Source: CAVIQK01 sp964613035
GTDB lineage: Bacteria > Bacillota > Clostridia > Christensenellales > DTU072
DNA: 58,963 bases
Reading direction: 5' to 3'
Assembly (NCBI GenBank): GCA_964613035.1
Contig: CAZTFQ010000012.1
Span: 1 to 58,963 of the forward strand
Shown: positions 50,509 through 58,763 of the stretch, piece after piece
Layout: each line of letters starts with the position of its first letter
Numbering within the stretch: position 1 is the stretch's first letter
Translations under genes and position numbers: made by a program
The notes under the pieces: model-generated
What the model saw: only the letters and a program-made list of their open reading frames with translations
Databases searched by the model: none
Told to the model about the DNA's origin: nothing

Positions 50509-51166
50509 ATTTATACCCCATTCCCCTCATGGTGACTATAAGGTCTCTGTATTCTTTTAAGTTGCCGCGGAGCATTTTGATATGGGTATCCACGGTACGG
50601 TCCTCTCCGAGGTACTCGTAGCTCCAGACGTCTTTTAAGAGGGTCTCTCTTGAGACCGCGATGCCTTGATGCTCGATAAGGTACTTGAGGAGCTCGAATT
50701 CTTTCGGGGTAAGGCGAGCTTTTTCTCCGTCGATGATGACGTTGCGCGCGGCGAAGTCGACTTCCAATCCGCGATAGACGAACGAGCTCTTGGCGGAAGA
50801 CTTCTCGTTATAGCGACGGAGAACCGCTTCCACTCTCGCCATAAGCACTCTGGGGGAGAAAGGTTTTTCCTCGTAATCGTCTATACCCAGCTCGAACCCG
50901 AAGAGTTTATCGTACTCTTCGTTGCGCGCGGACAACATAATGATGGGGACGTTTTTTATCTTTTTAATCTCCTTAACTGCCGCGTAACCGTCCATCTTGG
51001 GCATCATTATATCCATAAGGACGATGTCGAAATCTTCCGATTTGACCGCGTCGATGGCTTCCAGACCGTTGGCGGCGGTTTTGACCTCGAAGCCGTCGAA
51101 CTCGGCGTACTCGCGCACTACGTCGCGAATCATTTTTTCGTCGTCTACTATTAGAAGTTTACTCAT
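50492..51166 (-). CDS. OmpR/PhoB-family response regulator
   Basis: 224 residues. The receiver domain has the acidic pair D8/D9, phospho-acceptor Asp52 in VLMDIMMPKMDG and Lys in EEKPFS. The C-terminal winged helix (about 125-222) ends with RTVDTHIKMLRGNL and VRGMGY-type VTMRGMGYKFE. It is activated by the kinase encoded immediately downstream. GGAGG precedes the ATG. The P-type ATPase gene ends 57 nt upstream and may be co-transcribed or a regulatory target. Confidence 0.95.
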   Translation of the reverse strand: MSKLLIVDDEKMIRDVVREYAEFDGFEVKTAANGLEAIDAVKSEDFDIVLMDIMMPKMDGYAAVKEIKKIKNVPIIMLSARNEEYDKLFGFELGIDDYEEKPFSPRVLMARVEAVLRRYNEKSSAKSSFVYRGLEVDFAARNVIIDGEKARLTPKEFELLKYLIEHQGIAVSRETLLKDVWSYEYLGEDRTVDTHIKMLRGNLKEYRDLIVTMRGMGYKFEINE

Positions 51167-51223
51167 TGTTTCCTCCGTTGAGTTGAAATATAAGTTACGG
51201 GGACGATTATTCCCGCTCGCTCA

Positions 51224-53734
51224 CTATTTTATTTCATCGTCCTTGATTTTAACTTTAAGGCGATTGACGCCGTTGTCGATTCTGTTGATTATAGCCGAGA
51301 CGAATTCCATCACCGAGAGAGCCATTATGCCTACGGATATAACCAGCCAGGTGGGGATGAGGTCGTAACGCGTGTAGATGTTGTAGATATTGAGATTTTC
51401 GGGAAGATACGGCGAAACGATTATAACGATAATCGCGGCTATAACGATAACCGTCATAACTATCACGCGGCGGGTATTGTACGGCTTACAGAGCATACAA
51501 GCCACTTCCGTGAAGATGACGAACATAACTATCATACATAGCGTCTTAAGCTCTGCTTCGGAGACTTTGAGTTCTCCTTCCATACTGAAAATCATAACGA
51601 CCATAACGGCGAGAATGGTGGCTATGGCGCCGGGCATTATTTTTTTGAAGACGTTCTTTAAGAATCCGTCCTTGATACGGGCGTTGTTGGGTTCCAGCGC
51701 CATGAAGAACGAAGGAAGTCCGATAGAGAACAGCGCGACGAATGATATCTGAATGGGGTCGAGGGGGAAGGACTTGTTCCAGATGACCAATACGAGGCTG
51801 AAGAGGAGAGAGAACATCGTCTTCGTCAAAAAGAGCGTCGAAGATCTCTCGATATTGTTGATGACGCGTCTGCCTTCCGCGACGATGCTGGGCATGGATC
51901 CGAAGTCGCTGTCCAAGAGGACGACGTTGGCAATGCTTCTGGTGGCGTCGCTGCCGTTGGCCATGGCGACGGAGCAATCGGCTTCTTTCATGGCAAGGAT
52001 ATCGTTGATACCGTCTCCCGTCATCGCTACGGTGCGCCCCGCGGACTTAAATATGGAGACGAGGAGCTTTTTCTGAGCGGGATTGACTCTGCCGAAGACC
52101 GTATAATCGAGAGCTATGGCTCTTACTTCTTCGTCCGACATACCGTGAAGAGAAACGTATTTGTCGGCGTTGTCTATACCGACTCTTGACGCGATGACGG
52201 AAACGGTACGGGGATTGTCGCCCGAAATGACTCTGACGTCCACGCCCGAGTCCTTAAAGTACTTAATCGTATCCACGCAATTTTTCTTGATATTGTCCTC
52301 GATGACTATCAGCGCCACGGGGGAGTTGTCCTTAGGGATGATTTCCTTTTTGTTCTTCTTGTTATAAGCGAGCATCAGGCAACGATATCCGTTGTCCATA
52401 TACTTGGAAATTTTATCGTTGAGAGTTTTCGTCATCTTGACGCCGACGTATTCCGGCGCGCCGATGACGTAGGTGCCGTCTTCGAACCCTACCGCGCTGC
52501 ATTTTCTGTCCGAAGAAAACGGTATGTTGAATAAGGCTTTTAGGCTCTCCTTTTTTCCGAAATACGACTGCAGAGCTGTTGCGGTGGGGTTGTTTTCGTT
52601 AAGGACCGCCTGCATAGAAGATATGATTTTTTTTACGCTCTTTTCTTCCGTCTCGGAGAGGACGTCGACCTTCTTGACTAACATCGTTCCGTCGGTTATA
52701 GTGCCTGTTTTGTCTAAGCAAAGGAGATTGACTCTTGCCAGTCTCTCTATGGAATATAGCTCCTGAACCAGAGCTTTTTTCTTGGCGAGACGCATAATTC
52801 CGACCGCGAGAGCCACCGAAGTCAGTAGAAACATTCCCGAGGGAATCATTCCTATAATCGAGGTCGAAGTGGGGAAGACGGCGTTGCGATAAGCCTCGTA
52901 TCGAACGGCGGAGTCTATATCGGAGAGCTCTCCGAGTACCGTCCACATATTATTGGCGTGCCCGAGTTCCGCAAGAGCGGCGGAGAAATTGGACAAAAAG
53001 GCTAAAAACCCGACGGGAATAATGATAATCGCGATGATTTTCATTATCAAATTGAGGGAGCGGATGAGTTCCGAGGGTTTGACTTTAATATTCTTAGCCT
53101 CTTTTGAGAGGGAGTTGATATAGCAATCGGAGGCTATCGCCGTGAGGCGGAGATTAATCTTACCGCTGACTACGAAACTGCCCGAGAGGCAAGTGTCGCT
53201 TTTACGTTTTTTAATCGCTTCCGATTCACCGGTAAGTAGGCTCTCGTTGACCTCCGCTTCACCGTCGGTCACGACGCCGTCCGCGCAGATCTGATTACCG
53301 GGAGAGAAAACGCATATATCGCCCAAGACCAAGTCGCCGACGGGGATATTCTTTTCTTCTCCGTCTCTTAGGACGGTAACGTCGGGCATTGAAATGAAAG
53401 TAAGTTTATCGACGGTGATTTTCGCTCTGATTTCCTGTACTATACCTATGAGCCAGTTACACGTTATGATGACGATGAAGCCCATATTCTTGACGTCGGT
53501 GAAACTTTCCGCGACCGAAACCATCCAAACAAAAACCAGCACGCACAGCAAGTTGAAGAACGTGAACGTGTTGCTGACGAAAATCTGACCGTAAGATCTG
53601 GTGGAAGTATTGGTGATTTTATTGACCGCGCCGTGGGATACTCTTTCTTCTACCTGACTAGCGGTAAGACCGACCGCGGGGTCGGCTTCGGTATACTTAA
53701 AAATTTTTTTACGCGTTTTGCGTTTATCTTTCAT
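51224..53734 (-). CDS. Cation-translocating P-type ATPase
   Basis: 836 residues. The actuator motif LLTGES (166-171), phosphorylated Asp341 in CLDKTGT and hinge MTGDGINDILAMKEADCSVAM identify a P-type ATPase. The membrane M4 motif is MIPSGMF, in place of the PEGL of calcium pumps or CPC of copper pumps, so the metal cannot be assigned. It resembles the CtpE-like group, with moderate confidence. No N-terminal metal-binding domain is present. It is upstream of the two-component system. Confidence 0.9.
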   Translation of the reverse strand: MKDKRKTRKKIFKYTEADPAVGLTASQVEERVSHGAVNKITNTSTRSYGQIFVSNTFTFFNLLCVLVFVWMVSVAESFTDVKNMGFIVIITCNWLIGIVQEIRAKITVDKLTFISMPDVTVLRDGEEKNIPVGDLVLGDICVFSPGNQICADGVVTDGEAEVNESLLTGESEAIKKRKSDTCLSGSFVVSGKINLRLTAIASDCYINSLSKEAKNIKVKPSELIRSLNLIMKIIAIIIIPVGFLAFLSNFSAALAELGHANNMWTVLGELSDIDSAVRYEAYRNAVFPTSTSIIGMIPSGMFLLTSVALAVGIMRLAKKKALVQELYSIERLARVNLLCLDKTGTITDGTMLVKKVDVLSETEEKSVKKIISSMQAVLNENNPTATALQSYFGKKESLKALFNIPFSSDRKCSAVGFEDGTYVIGAPEYVGVKMTKTLNDKISKYMDNGYRCLMLAYNKKNKKEIIPKDNSPVALIVIEDNIKKNCVDTIKYFKDSGVDVRVISGDNPRTVSVIASRVGIDNADKYVSLHGMSDEEVRAIALDYTVFGRVNPAQKKLLVSIFKSAGRTVAMTGDGINDILAMKEADCSVAMANGSDATRSIANVVLLDSDFGSMPSIVAEGRRVINNIERSSTLFLTKTMFSLLFSLVLVIWNKSFPLDPIQISFVALFSIGLPSFFMALEPNNARIKDGFLKNVFKKIMPGAIATILAVMVVMIFSMEGELKVSEAELKTLCMIVMFVIFTEVACMLCKPYNTRRVIVMTVIVIAAIIVIIVSPYLPENLNIYNIYTRYDLIPTWLVISVGIMALSVMEFVSAIINRIDNGVNRLKVKIKDDEIK

Positions 53735-53769
53735 TCTCAGAAGTCCCGATTACTAAAGAATTATATTTT

Positions 53770-53798
53770 AGTATAAAATATTTAATCGGTCGTGTCAA
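53770..53798 (-). promoter_or_regulatory. Promoter of the P-type ATPase gene
   Basis: Minus strand: perfect -35 TTGACA (53793-53798), 17-nt spacer, TATACT (53770-53775). Confidence 0.75.
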
Positions 53799-53814
53799 TA
53801 TAAAAGTCTATCGC

Positions 53815-53843
53815 TTGCTAACGAAAAATTAATCTGATATAAT
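53815..53843 (+). promoter_or_regulatory. Promoter predicting a leaderless queH mRNA
   Basis: TTGCTA (53815-53820), 17-nt spacer, perfect TATAAT (53838-53843). The ATG at 53850 is 6 nt after the -10, at the expected +1. There is no ribosome binding site. Confidence 0.7.
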
Positions 53844-53849
53844 CGAATT

Positions 53850-54443
53850 ATGACCGATTACAACCGTTTATTCGAAAAAGAATGTGAAAATTCACAAGAA
53901 AAAACTCTTCTTCTGCACGTATGCTGCGCGCCGTGTCTTGCTTCCGCAATAGAAAGAGTCGCCGAAAAATTTCGAGTTACGCTCTTCTATTACAACCCGA
54001 ACATCCGTCCCGTATCGGAATACGAAAAGAGGTACGACGAGATAGGCAAGCTCCTAAGCGGACTGAATCTTAAGCATATCGAAATAATCGACGGAGAGTA
54101 CGATCAAGCTCGATTCGACCGCTTTTTAATACCGAAAAAGGATGAACGAGAAGGCGGCTCCAGATGCGACGATTGTATAGCGGAACGATTGATAGTAACT
54201 GCAGAAAACGCAAGGAAAAACCGCTTCGATTACTTCTGCACGACTTTGACGTCGAGTCCTCACAAGAACGCGGAATACATCAATACCGTAGGGTACGAAC
54301 TGTCCGGAGAGGGATGTCTGTGGTTATCGTCGGACTTCAAAAAAAGAGACGGCGTACTCCGTAGTCGAGAGTTATGCTCCTTATACGGAATATACCGTCA
54401 AAATTACTGCGGTTGCACTCCGAGGAAAGACTCGGAAAACTAA
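53850..54443 (+). CDS. queH: Epoxyqueuosine reductase QueH
   Basis: 197 residues with the QueH/DUF208 cysteine set: HVCCAPC (Cys25, 26, 29), CDDC in the middle and YCGC near the C-terminus. These hold an iron-sulfur cluster and redox pair. It reduces epoxyqueuosine to queuosine in tRNA anticodons, the last step of the pathway. Length fits the family. It is a single-gene unit, divergent from the P-type ATPase and convergent with the flavodoxin-like gene. Confidence 0.95.
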   Translation: MTDYNRLFEKECENSQEKTLLLHVCCAPCLASAIERVAEKFRVTLFYYNPNIRPVSEYEKRYDEIGKLLSGLNLKHIEIIDGEYDQARFDRFLIPKKDEREGGSRCDDCIAERLIVTAENARKNRFDYFCTTLTSSPHKNAEYINTVGYELSGEGCLWLSSDFKKRDGVLRSRELCSLYGIYRQNYCGCTPRKDSEN

Positions 54444-54467
54444 CTCGGAATATTTATCTAGATAATT

Positions 54468-55004
54468 TTATACGTTTTTACCCGCGTCGTAGGCTTGTTT
54501 CATGGCTTCCGTCGCGCGCACGGTTCCCTTTTCATATACGCCCGTTCCGTATATGACGCCCTTCTCTATCGCGCCCTCCACGCAATCCGCATATCCGCGG
54601 AAGCACGCCAGAGTGGTCTCGGCGGAGGCTCTTTCCTCGTCGGCGCAAGTGACTATGTAATAGAATTCCTTATCTCTGACTTCCAGCCATCTTGCTACCG
54701 TCCTGTCGATGAGAGCCTTAAGCTGAGCGTCTATCGAATAAAAATATACGGGGCTAGCCAAAACGATGACGTCGGCGTCGATCATTTTTTGTAAAACTTC
54801 CGCCATATCGTCTTTTATCGCGCACTCTCCGTTATGGTCGGCGCAATAATAACAACCCAGGCAATATCCGATATTCTTTTCCGCGACGCGGATTTTTTCG
54901 ACTTCGTTACCCGCTTCCGCGGCGCCTCTTAAAAACTCGTCGCACAGGATGTCCGAGTTGCCGTTTTTTCTGGGACTTCCGGATAAAATCAAAACTTTTT
55001 TCAT
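54468..55004 (-). CDS. Flavodoxin-like NAD(P)H-dependent FMN oxidoreductase
   Basis: 178 residues of the multimeric flavodoxin (WrbA/NADPH-dependent FMN reductase-like) family. FMN-phosphate loop SGSPRKNGNS is at 9-18, ASPVYFYSIDAQLK follows, and the family Cys pair GCYYCADHNGEC is present. Such proteins are flavin reductases or electron carriers in anaerobes. It follows the aldo/keto reductase gene by 15 nt, so the two form a redox operon. Confidence 0.9.
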   Translation of the reverse strand: MKKVLILSGSPRKNGNSDILCDEFLRGAAEAGNEVEKIRVAEKNIGYCLGCYYCADHNGECAIKDDMAEVLQKMIDADVIVLASPVYFYSIDAQLKALIDRTVARWLEVRDKEFYYIVTCADEERASAETTLACFRGYADCVEGAIEKGVIYGTGVYEKGTVRATEAMKQAYDAGKNV

Positions 55005-55019
55005 AATAACTCCTAAAAT

Positions 55020-55907
55020 CTACCAATTTTTCTTTTCTTGTCTGTGGTCGTCGTTGTGCTTGCGCTCTTCTACCATTTTTGCGAACCATTCCACCATCGC
55101 GGGGTCGGTATGCGCGAAAAACGAGCTCTGTTTTCTGTCCAGCGTCGCTATTGCCTCCATATCCTCGTCGGACAGTTCGAAGTCGAAGACGTCGAAATTC
55201 TCTATCATACGTTCTTTGTGAACGGACTTGGGTATAACGACGACGTCGCGTTGAAGCGCCCATCGTAACATTACCTGAGCGGAAGTTTTTCCGTACTTTT
55301 TTCCTATTTCCGCTAGGACCTTTTCGTCGAACAATCCGTTGCGACCTTCTCCGAACGGTGCCCAGGCTTCATGGACGACACCGTACTTATTCATCCATTC
55401 TCTAGCGACGATTTGCTGATTGTGAGGATGGGTTTCGACCTGATTGACCATCGGTTTAATTCGCGCGAAATTAGATATATCGACCAATCTGTCGGGATAG
55501 AAGTTGCTTACGCCTATGGCGCGGATTCTACCCTCGTCGTACATTTCTTCCAGCGCTCTCCAGGCGCCGTAGACGTCCGAAAAAGGTTGATGAAGCAGGA
55601 CCAGATCTATATAGTCGGTCTTGAGCTTTTTCAAAGACGACTCTACCGAAGCGCGGGCGGACTCGTATCCGTAATGCTCTACCCAAACCTTGGTCGTGAG
55701 GAAAATATCTTCTCTATCGACGTCGGACTTCTCGATGGCGGAGCCGACCTCTTCCTCGTTAAAATAGCTCTGCGCGGTATCTATGTGGCGATATCCTACT
55801 TCCAGCGCGTCCGAGACGCACCGTTCGCACTCGTCTCGAGATATCTGATAGACTCCGTAGCCGAGCATAGGCATTTTCACGCCATTGTATAACTCTATAT
55901 ATTTCAT
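55020..55907 (-). CDS. Aldo/keto reductase
   Basis: 295 residues with the catalytic tetrad Asp43, Tyr48 (IDTAQSYFNEEEVG), Lys73 (TTKVW) and His106 (LLHQP). The cofactor-phosphate region is VIPKSVHKERMIEN. It is a 2,5-diketo-gluconate or glyoxal reductase-like AKR; substrate unknown. It has no iron-sulfur extension, unlike the reductase at 38740-39873. AGGAG precedes the ATG. Confidence 0.93.
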   Translation of the reverse strand: MKYIELYNGVKMPMLGYGVYQISRDECERCVSDALEVGYRHIDTAQSYFNEEEVGSAIEKSDVDREDIFLTTKVWVEHYGYESARASVESSLKKLKTDYIDLVLLHQPFSDVYGAWRALEEMYDEGRIRAIGVSNFYPDRLVDISNFARIKPMVNQVETHPHNQQIVAREWMNKYGVVHEAWAPFGEGRNGLFDEKVLAEIGKKYGKTSAQVMLRWALQRDVVVIPKSVHKERMIENFDVFDFELSDEDMEAIATLDRKQSSFFAHTDPAMVEWFAKMVEERKHNDDHRQEKKNW

Positions 55908-55927
55908 ACGAAACTCCTATTATACAC

Positions 55928-55955
55928 AAAAAGCCCGCTTTTCCACGGGCTTTTT
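55928..55955 (-). terminator. Terminator of small membrane protein gene
   Basis: AAAAAGCCCG/CGGGCTTTTT, a perfect 10-bp stem with an 8-nt loop and five-T tails on both strands. Confidence 0.88.
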
Positions 55956-55968
55956 CATGACAATAGTA

Positions 55969-56196
55969 TTAGATATTGAGCAGACGGAAAATTCTGCCGT
56001 GGAGAATCATAGAAATCAAATCGAGGACCCAAACAAGCCATCCGCTGAAGATACGAATGATACCGGCGACGAGTTTGCCTTCCTGTAATCTGGTTATGAC
56101 GCCGAGTACCCAGGCGGTAACGGGGATGATAGCGAGAATGATGTTAAGAAGTCTCGATTTAATTCCCAAATAATCTTTTCTTGATGCTTTTGCCAT
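55969..56196 (-). CDS. Small two-helix membrane protein
   Basis: 75 residues: a basic N-terminus, helix LLNIILAIIPVTAWVLGVIT, a short polar turn and a second hydrophobic stretch AGIIRIFSGWLVWVLDLISM. GGAGG seven nt upstream and a downstream terminator make it a real gene. I do not recognise a named family. Similar short proteins occur in Clostridia without known role. Confidence 0.75.
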   Translation of the reverse strand: MAKASRKDYLGIKSRLLNIILAIIPVTAWVLGVITRLQEGKLVAGIIRIFSGWLVWVLDLISMILHGRIFRLLNI

Positions 56197-56287
56197 AAAT
56201 AAACCTCCGTGAATTTTATCATTAAATGATATTTAGATTAAATATATTTTAGCACATAATAACGGAATTGTAAATAGCGCTTTTTGT

Positions 56288-57469
56288 TTAATTATAATTA
56301 ATCGTCCGAGAATACAGGCTATCTCCGCGGCGGTCTCTGAAAGTTACCGTAACGGTTCCGTCGCCGCGGACGGAAAAGGACGTGAATCCGTGGTCGGTGC
56401 CGTTGAGATAATAGTCGTGTTCCGCTTTCGTCACAACGTCTTCCGCGTCGTAGGTACTGCCGCCGAAGGGACCCACGAGGACGTAAGAGACGCCTTTATT
56501 CTCCATCAATTGCATCGTATGGATATGACCGCTGACGACCAGATCGACGCCGTAACGCTCGAAAATCGGGCAGATATTCTCTATGACGGTAGAATTGTCG
56601 AACCAGTCCGCTTTTCCCATTTCTCCGCCCGTTGCGTAAAAATAACTGTGGGTCTGGACGACAACGAGGTCTTCCTCCGGAAGGGATTCCAAGGTAGACT
56701 CGAGCCATGCAATATCGGAGGGGGTAACTTCCGAGTTGTCCCAAATCATATTAAAAATCACCCAATGGACGCCGGGGGCTACTTCCAGAACGTGATTGAG
56801 GGATGTTTCGCCGGGCTGATACATACGTCTGAAAGAGGCTTCAGAAGAAAACATAGCGTCGTGATTGCCCATAACGAAGTGGATTTTTTTATCGGGGAGA
56901 TACTGCTCCATATCGGAGACGGCTTCTTTATGAAAAGAGGCGTTGAGTCCTATGTCGACGAGGTCTCCGCCGTGGATAACCAGATCCGTATCGGACGCGG
57001 AGAGATAATTCATTATATCGTGTCTGGCGTCGGGGTCTGCGGAAGACGCGCCGTAATGGGAGTCGGAAATAACGGCTATTTCTATGTCGGAAGTTTCCGA
57101 GAGGTAACCGTCGGAAGAATTGTAAAAATTAAGGTCGGGCTTAAGATTGATATTGGCGCCCGAAACCATAACGATAAGTACCGATATCGAGAAAAGCGCG
57201 ACTATCGAGGTATATACTATGGAGACCTTCGCCAGTCTGCGGAATTTAACAGAGAGGATCCCCAGTACTATAGCTCCTACAATCAAGACGCACGGTAAGA
57301 CGACGAACGCGACGCCGAGATATTCCCACCGCACGAATCCGATAAAGGACTGCGAAGCAAACAGCACTATCATCATAACCGTCGTGAAAGCGATGGCTAT
57401 TCCTGCCAAAATGACTGCCGCCAAGCGTAGGTTGTCTTCTTCTATGGGGCGATATTTTTTATCCGACAT
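56288..57469 (-). CDS. Membrane-anchored metallophosphoesterase
   Basis: 393 residues. Three N-terminal membrane helices (about 12-115) are followed by a calcineurin-like phosphatase: AVISDSHYG, HGGDLVD, MGNHDAMF, VVQTHSY and SGHIHTM supply all metal ligands. The catalytic domain probably faces outside. Substrate unknown. It is 12 nt before the acyltransferase-like gene in the opposite sense of reading (that gene ends at 57482), so it is second in an operon after it. Confidence 0.9.
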   Translation of the reverse strand: MSDKKYRPIEEDNLRLAAVILAGIAIAFTTVMMIVLFASQSFIGFVRWEYLGVAFVVLPCVLIVGAIVLGILSVKFRRLAKVSIVYTSIVALFSISVLIVMVSGANINLKPDLNFYNSSDGYLSETSDIEIAVISDSHYGASSADPDARHDIMNYLSASDTDLVIHGGDLVDIGLNASFHKEAVSDMEQYLPDKKIHFVMGNHDAMFSSEASFRRMYQPGETSLNHVLEVAPGVHWVIFNMIWDNSEVTPSDIAWLESTLESLPEEDLVVVQTHSYFYATGGEMGKADWFDNSTVIENICPIFERYGVDLVVSGHIHTMQLMENKGVSYVLVGPFGGSTYDAEDVVTKAEHDYYLNGTDHGFTSFSVRGDGTVTVTFRDRRGDSLYSRTINYN

Positions 57470-57481
57470 CGGGTACTCCTT

Positions 57482-58318
57482 TTATTCCGATCTATGTTGA
57501 TTGGTGAATCTGAAGTATGCTTCGTCCGAGGGAGAAAACTCGTTGTAGAGGCGATAAAACTCGTCGTTGACGAATTCCGCTTTCCTGTGAGGAGGCAGCG
57601 ATTCTCCTATAGAAGTGATACTCTTCTGGATATAATCGACGATACGCTCTCTTTCTTCTTTCGGATTGGCTTCAGGATTATATTCCACGGGCTCTCCGAT
57701 GCAGATTTTCATAATATCCATAGGAATATAGACGGGATAAAATTTGACCGTCTTGCCCGTTTTTTTATAATAAGTACGCGCGATATCGACGAAGCCCTCG
57801 TTGAGATAGTGCACGTAAGGCGAATACGAGCCCGTTTGGAGTCCGGCGTTGTTATCGGCGTCTTCTACGTGCTTAAAGTAAGATTCCGCGAAAACGACGA
57901 CGTTCTTCCCGTCTTCTAAGGCGGTTACGCTGTCTTTATACGCCTTGATGATGCCTGCCGCGGAGCGGTCTATCCATATGGGGTCGTTGGCTCTCAAGAG
58001 AGGGACGAGGAGGACTCTGATTACGCGGGAGAGCCATCTCCAAAACCACTTACATTTTTGTCCTCTGCCGTAGAGGAAATTATGGAAGATGTAATTGGGC
58101 GCGACGTCCTTGTCGTCGAGATACTTAACCACCCACGGACGAATGGGTCTGTCGAAGTACAAAAACATCGTCGCCGGTCCCATGGCTGTCGAATGCGTGG
58201 GGACGTATATGGCGGCTTCCGTCTCGGGAGAATCGGTGGCACGGACGACTTCTCTGGTCGGGAATATCTTCTTGGCAAGCCACTGCATGAATCGGTAATA
58301 AATATTTCGTTTAGTCAT
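57482..58318 (-). CDS. PlsC-like acyltransferase with altered HX4D motif
   Basis: 278 residues from the ATG at 58318, chosen because GGAGG lies 7-8 nt upstream. A Met 15 codons earlier has no such site. The order of blocks resembles lysophospholipid acyltransferases: PTHSTAMGPATMF (block I), IWIDRSAAG (block II), VVFAESYFKHV (block III, usually FPEGTRS) and KFYPVYIP (block IV). The block I Asp of HX4D is Gly here. It may use a different acceptor or be catalytically weak. It is co-transcribed with the metallophosphoesterase. Confidence 0.65.
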   Translation of the reverse strand: MTKRNIYYRFMQWLAKKIFPTREVVRATDSPETEAAIYVPTHSTAMGPATMFLYFDRPIRPWVVKYLDDKDVAPNYIFHNFLYGRGQKCKWFWRWLSRVIRVLLVPLLRANDPIWIDRSAAGIIKAYKDSVTALEDGKNVVVFAESYFKHVEDADNNAGLQTGSYSPYVHYLNEGFVDIARTYYKKTGKTVKFYPVYIPMDIMKICIGEPVEYNPEANPKEERERIVDYIQKSITSIGESLPPHRKAEFVNDEFYRLYNEFSPSDEAYFRFTNQHRSE

Positions 58319-58563
58319 CTGATAACCTCCGTACAACGGATATTTTATCACTCCGATGAGCATAAGTCAACGATGAAAGGCAACATCGCGCCGTCCTACG
58401 TCAACGTATGTCGAAACGAAAAATTCATCGGTGACGATATATCCCGATGAAAATATGCACGTATGCGAATATGAACGTATCCGACAAAAAACATAAATAA
58501 AGCGAGGAATTATTATCCCTGAATATAAAAACTCATAATTCAAAAGATAATTGACGAAAATAA

Positions 58564-58592
58564 TTGACCGTTTTTCTTAAATGTGATAATAT
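58564..58592 (+). promoter_or_regulatory. Promoter of tRNA-Ala
   Basis: TTGACC (58564-58569), 17-nt spacer, TAATAT (58587-58592), 11 nt before the tRNA. The rest of the 58364-58560 gap shows nothing recognisable. Confidence 0.7.
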
Positions 58593-58603
58593 TGAAAAAG
58601 CTT

Positions 58604-58679
58604 GGGGGCATAGCTCAGATGGTAGAGCGATACGTTCGCAACGTATAGGTCAGGGGTTCGAATCCCCTTGTCTCCACCA
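58604..58679 (+). tRNA. tRNA-Ala, anticodon CGC
   Basis: A 76-nt cloverleaf with encoded CCA. Anticodon loop TTCGCAA gives CGC, reading GCG. The acceptor stem GGGGGCA/TGTCTCC contains the G3-U70 wobble pair that defines alanine identity. Discriminator A. Confidence 0.97.
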
Positions 58680-58683
58680 CTTC

Positions 58684-58727
58684 AAACCTAAAACGAATTC
58701 CTTTTGAGAATAAGTTTTAGGTTTTTT
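58684..58727 (+). terminator. Terminator after tRNA-Ala
   Basis: AAACCTAAAAC/GTTTTAGGTTT (58684-58694, 58714-58724), with T-rich tail. Confidence 0.75.
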
Positions 58728-58763
58728 ATTTTGTATTGGTTGTGTAAAAGGTCATTGAAACGC

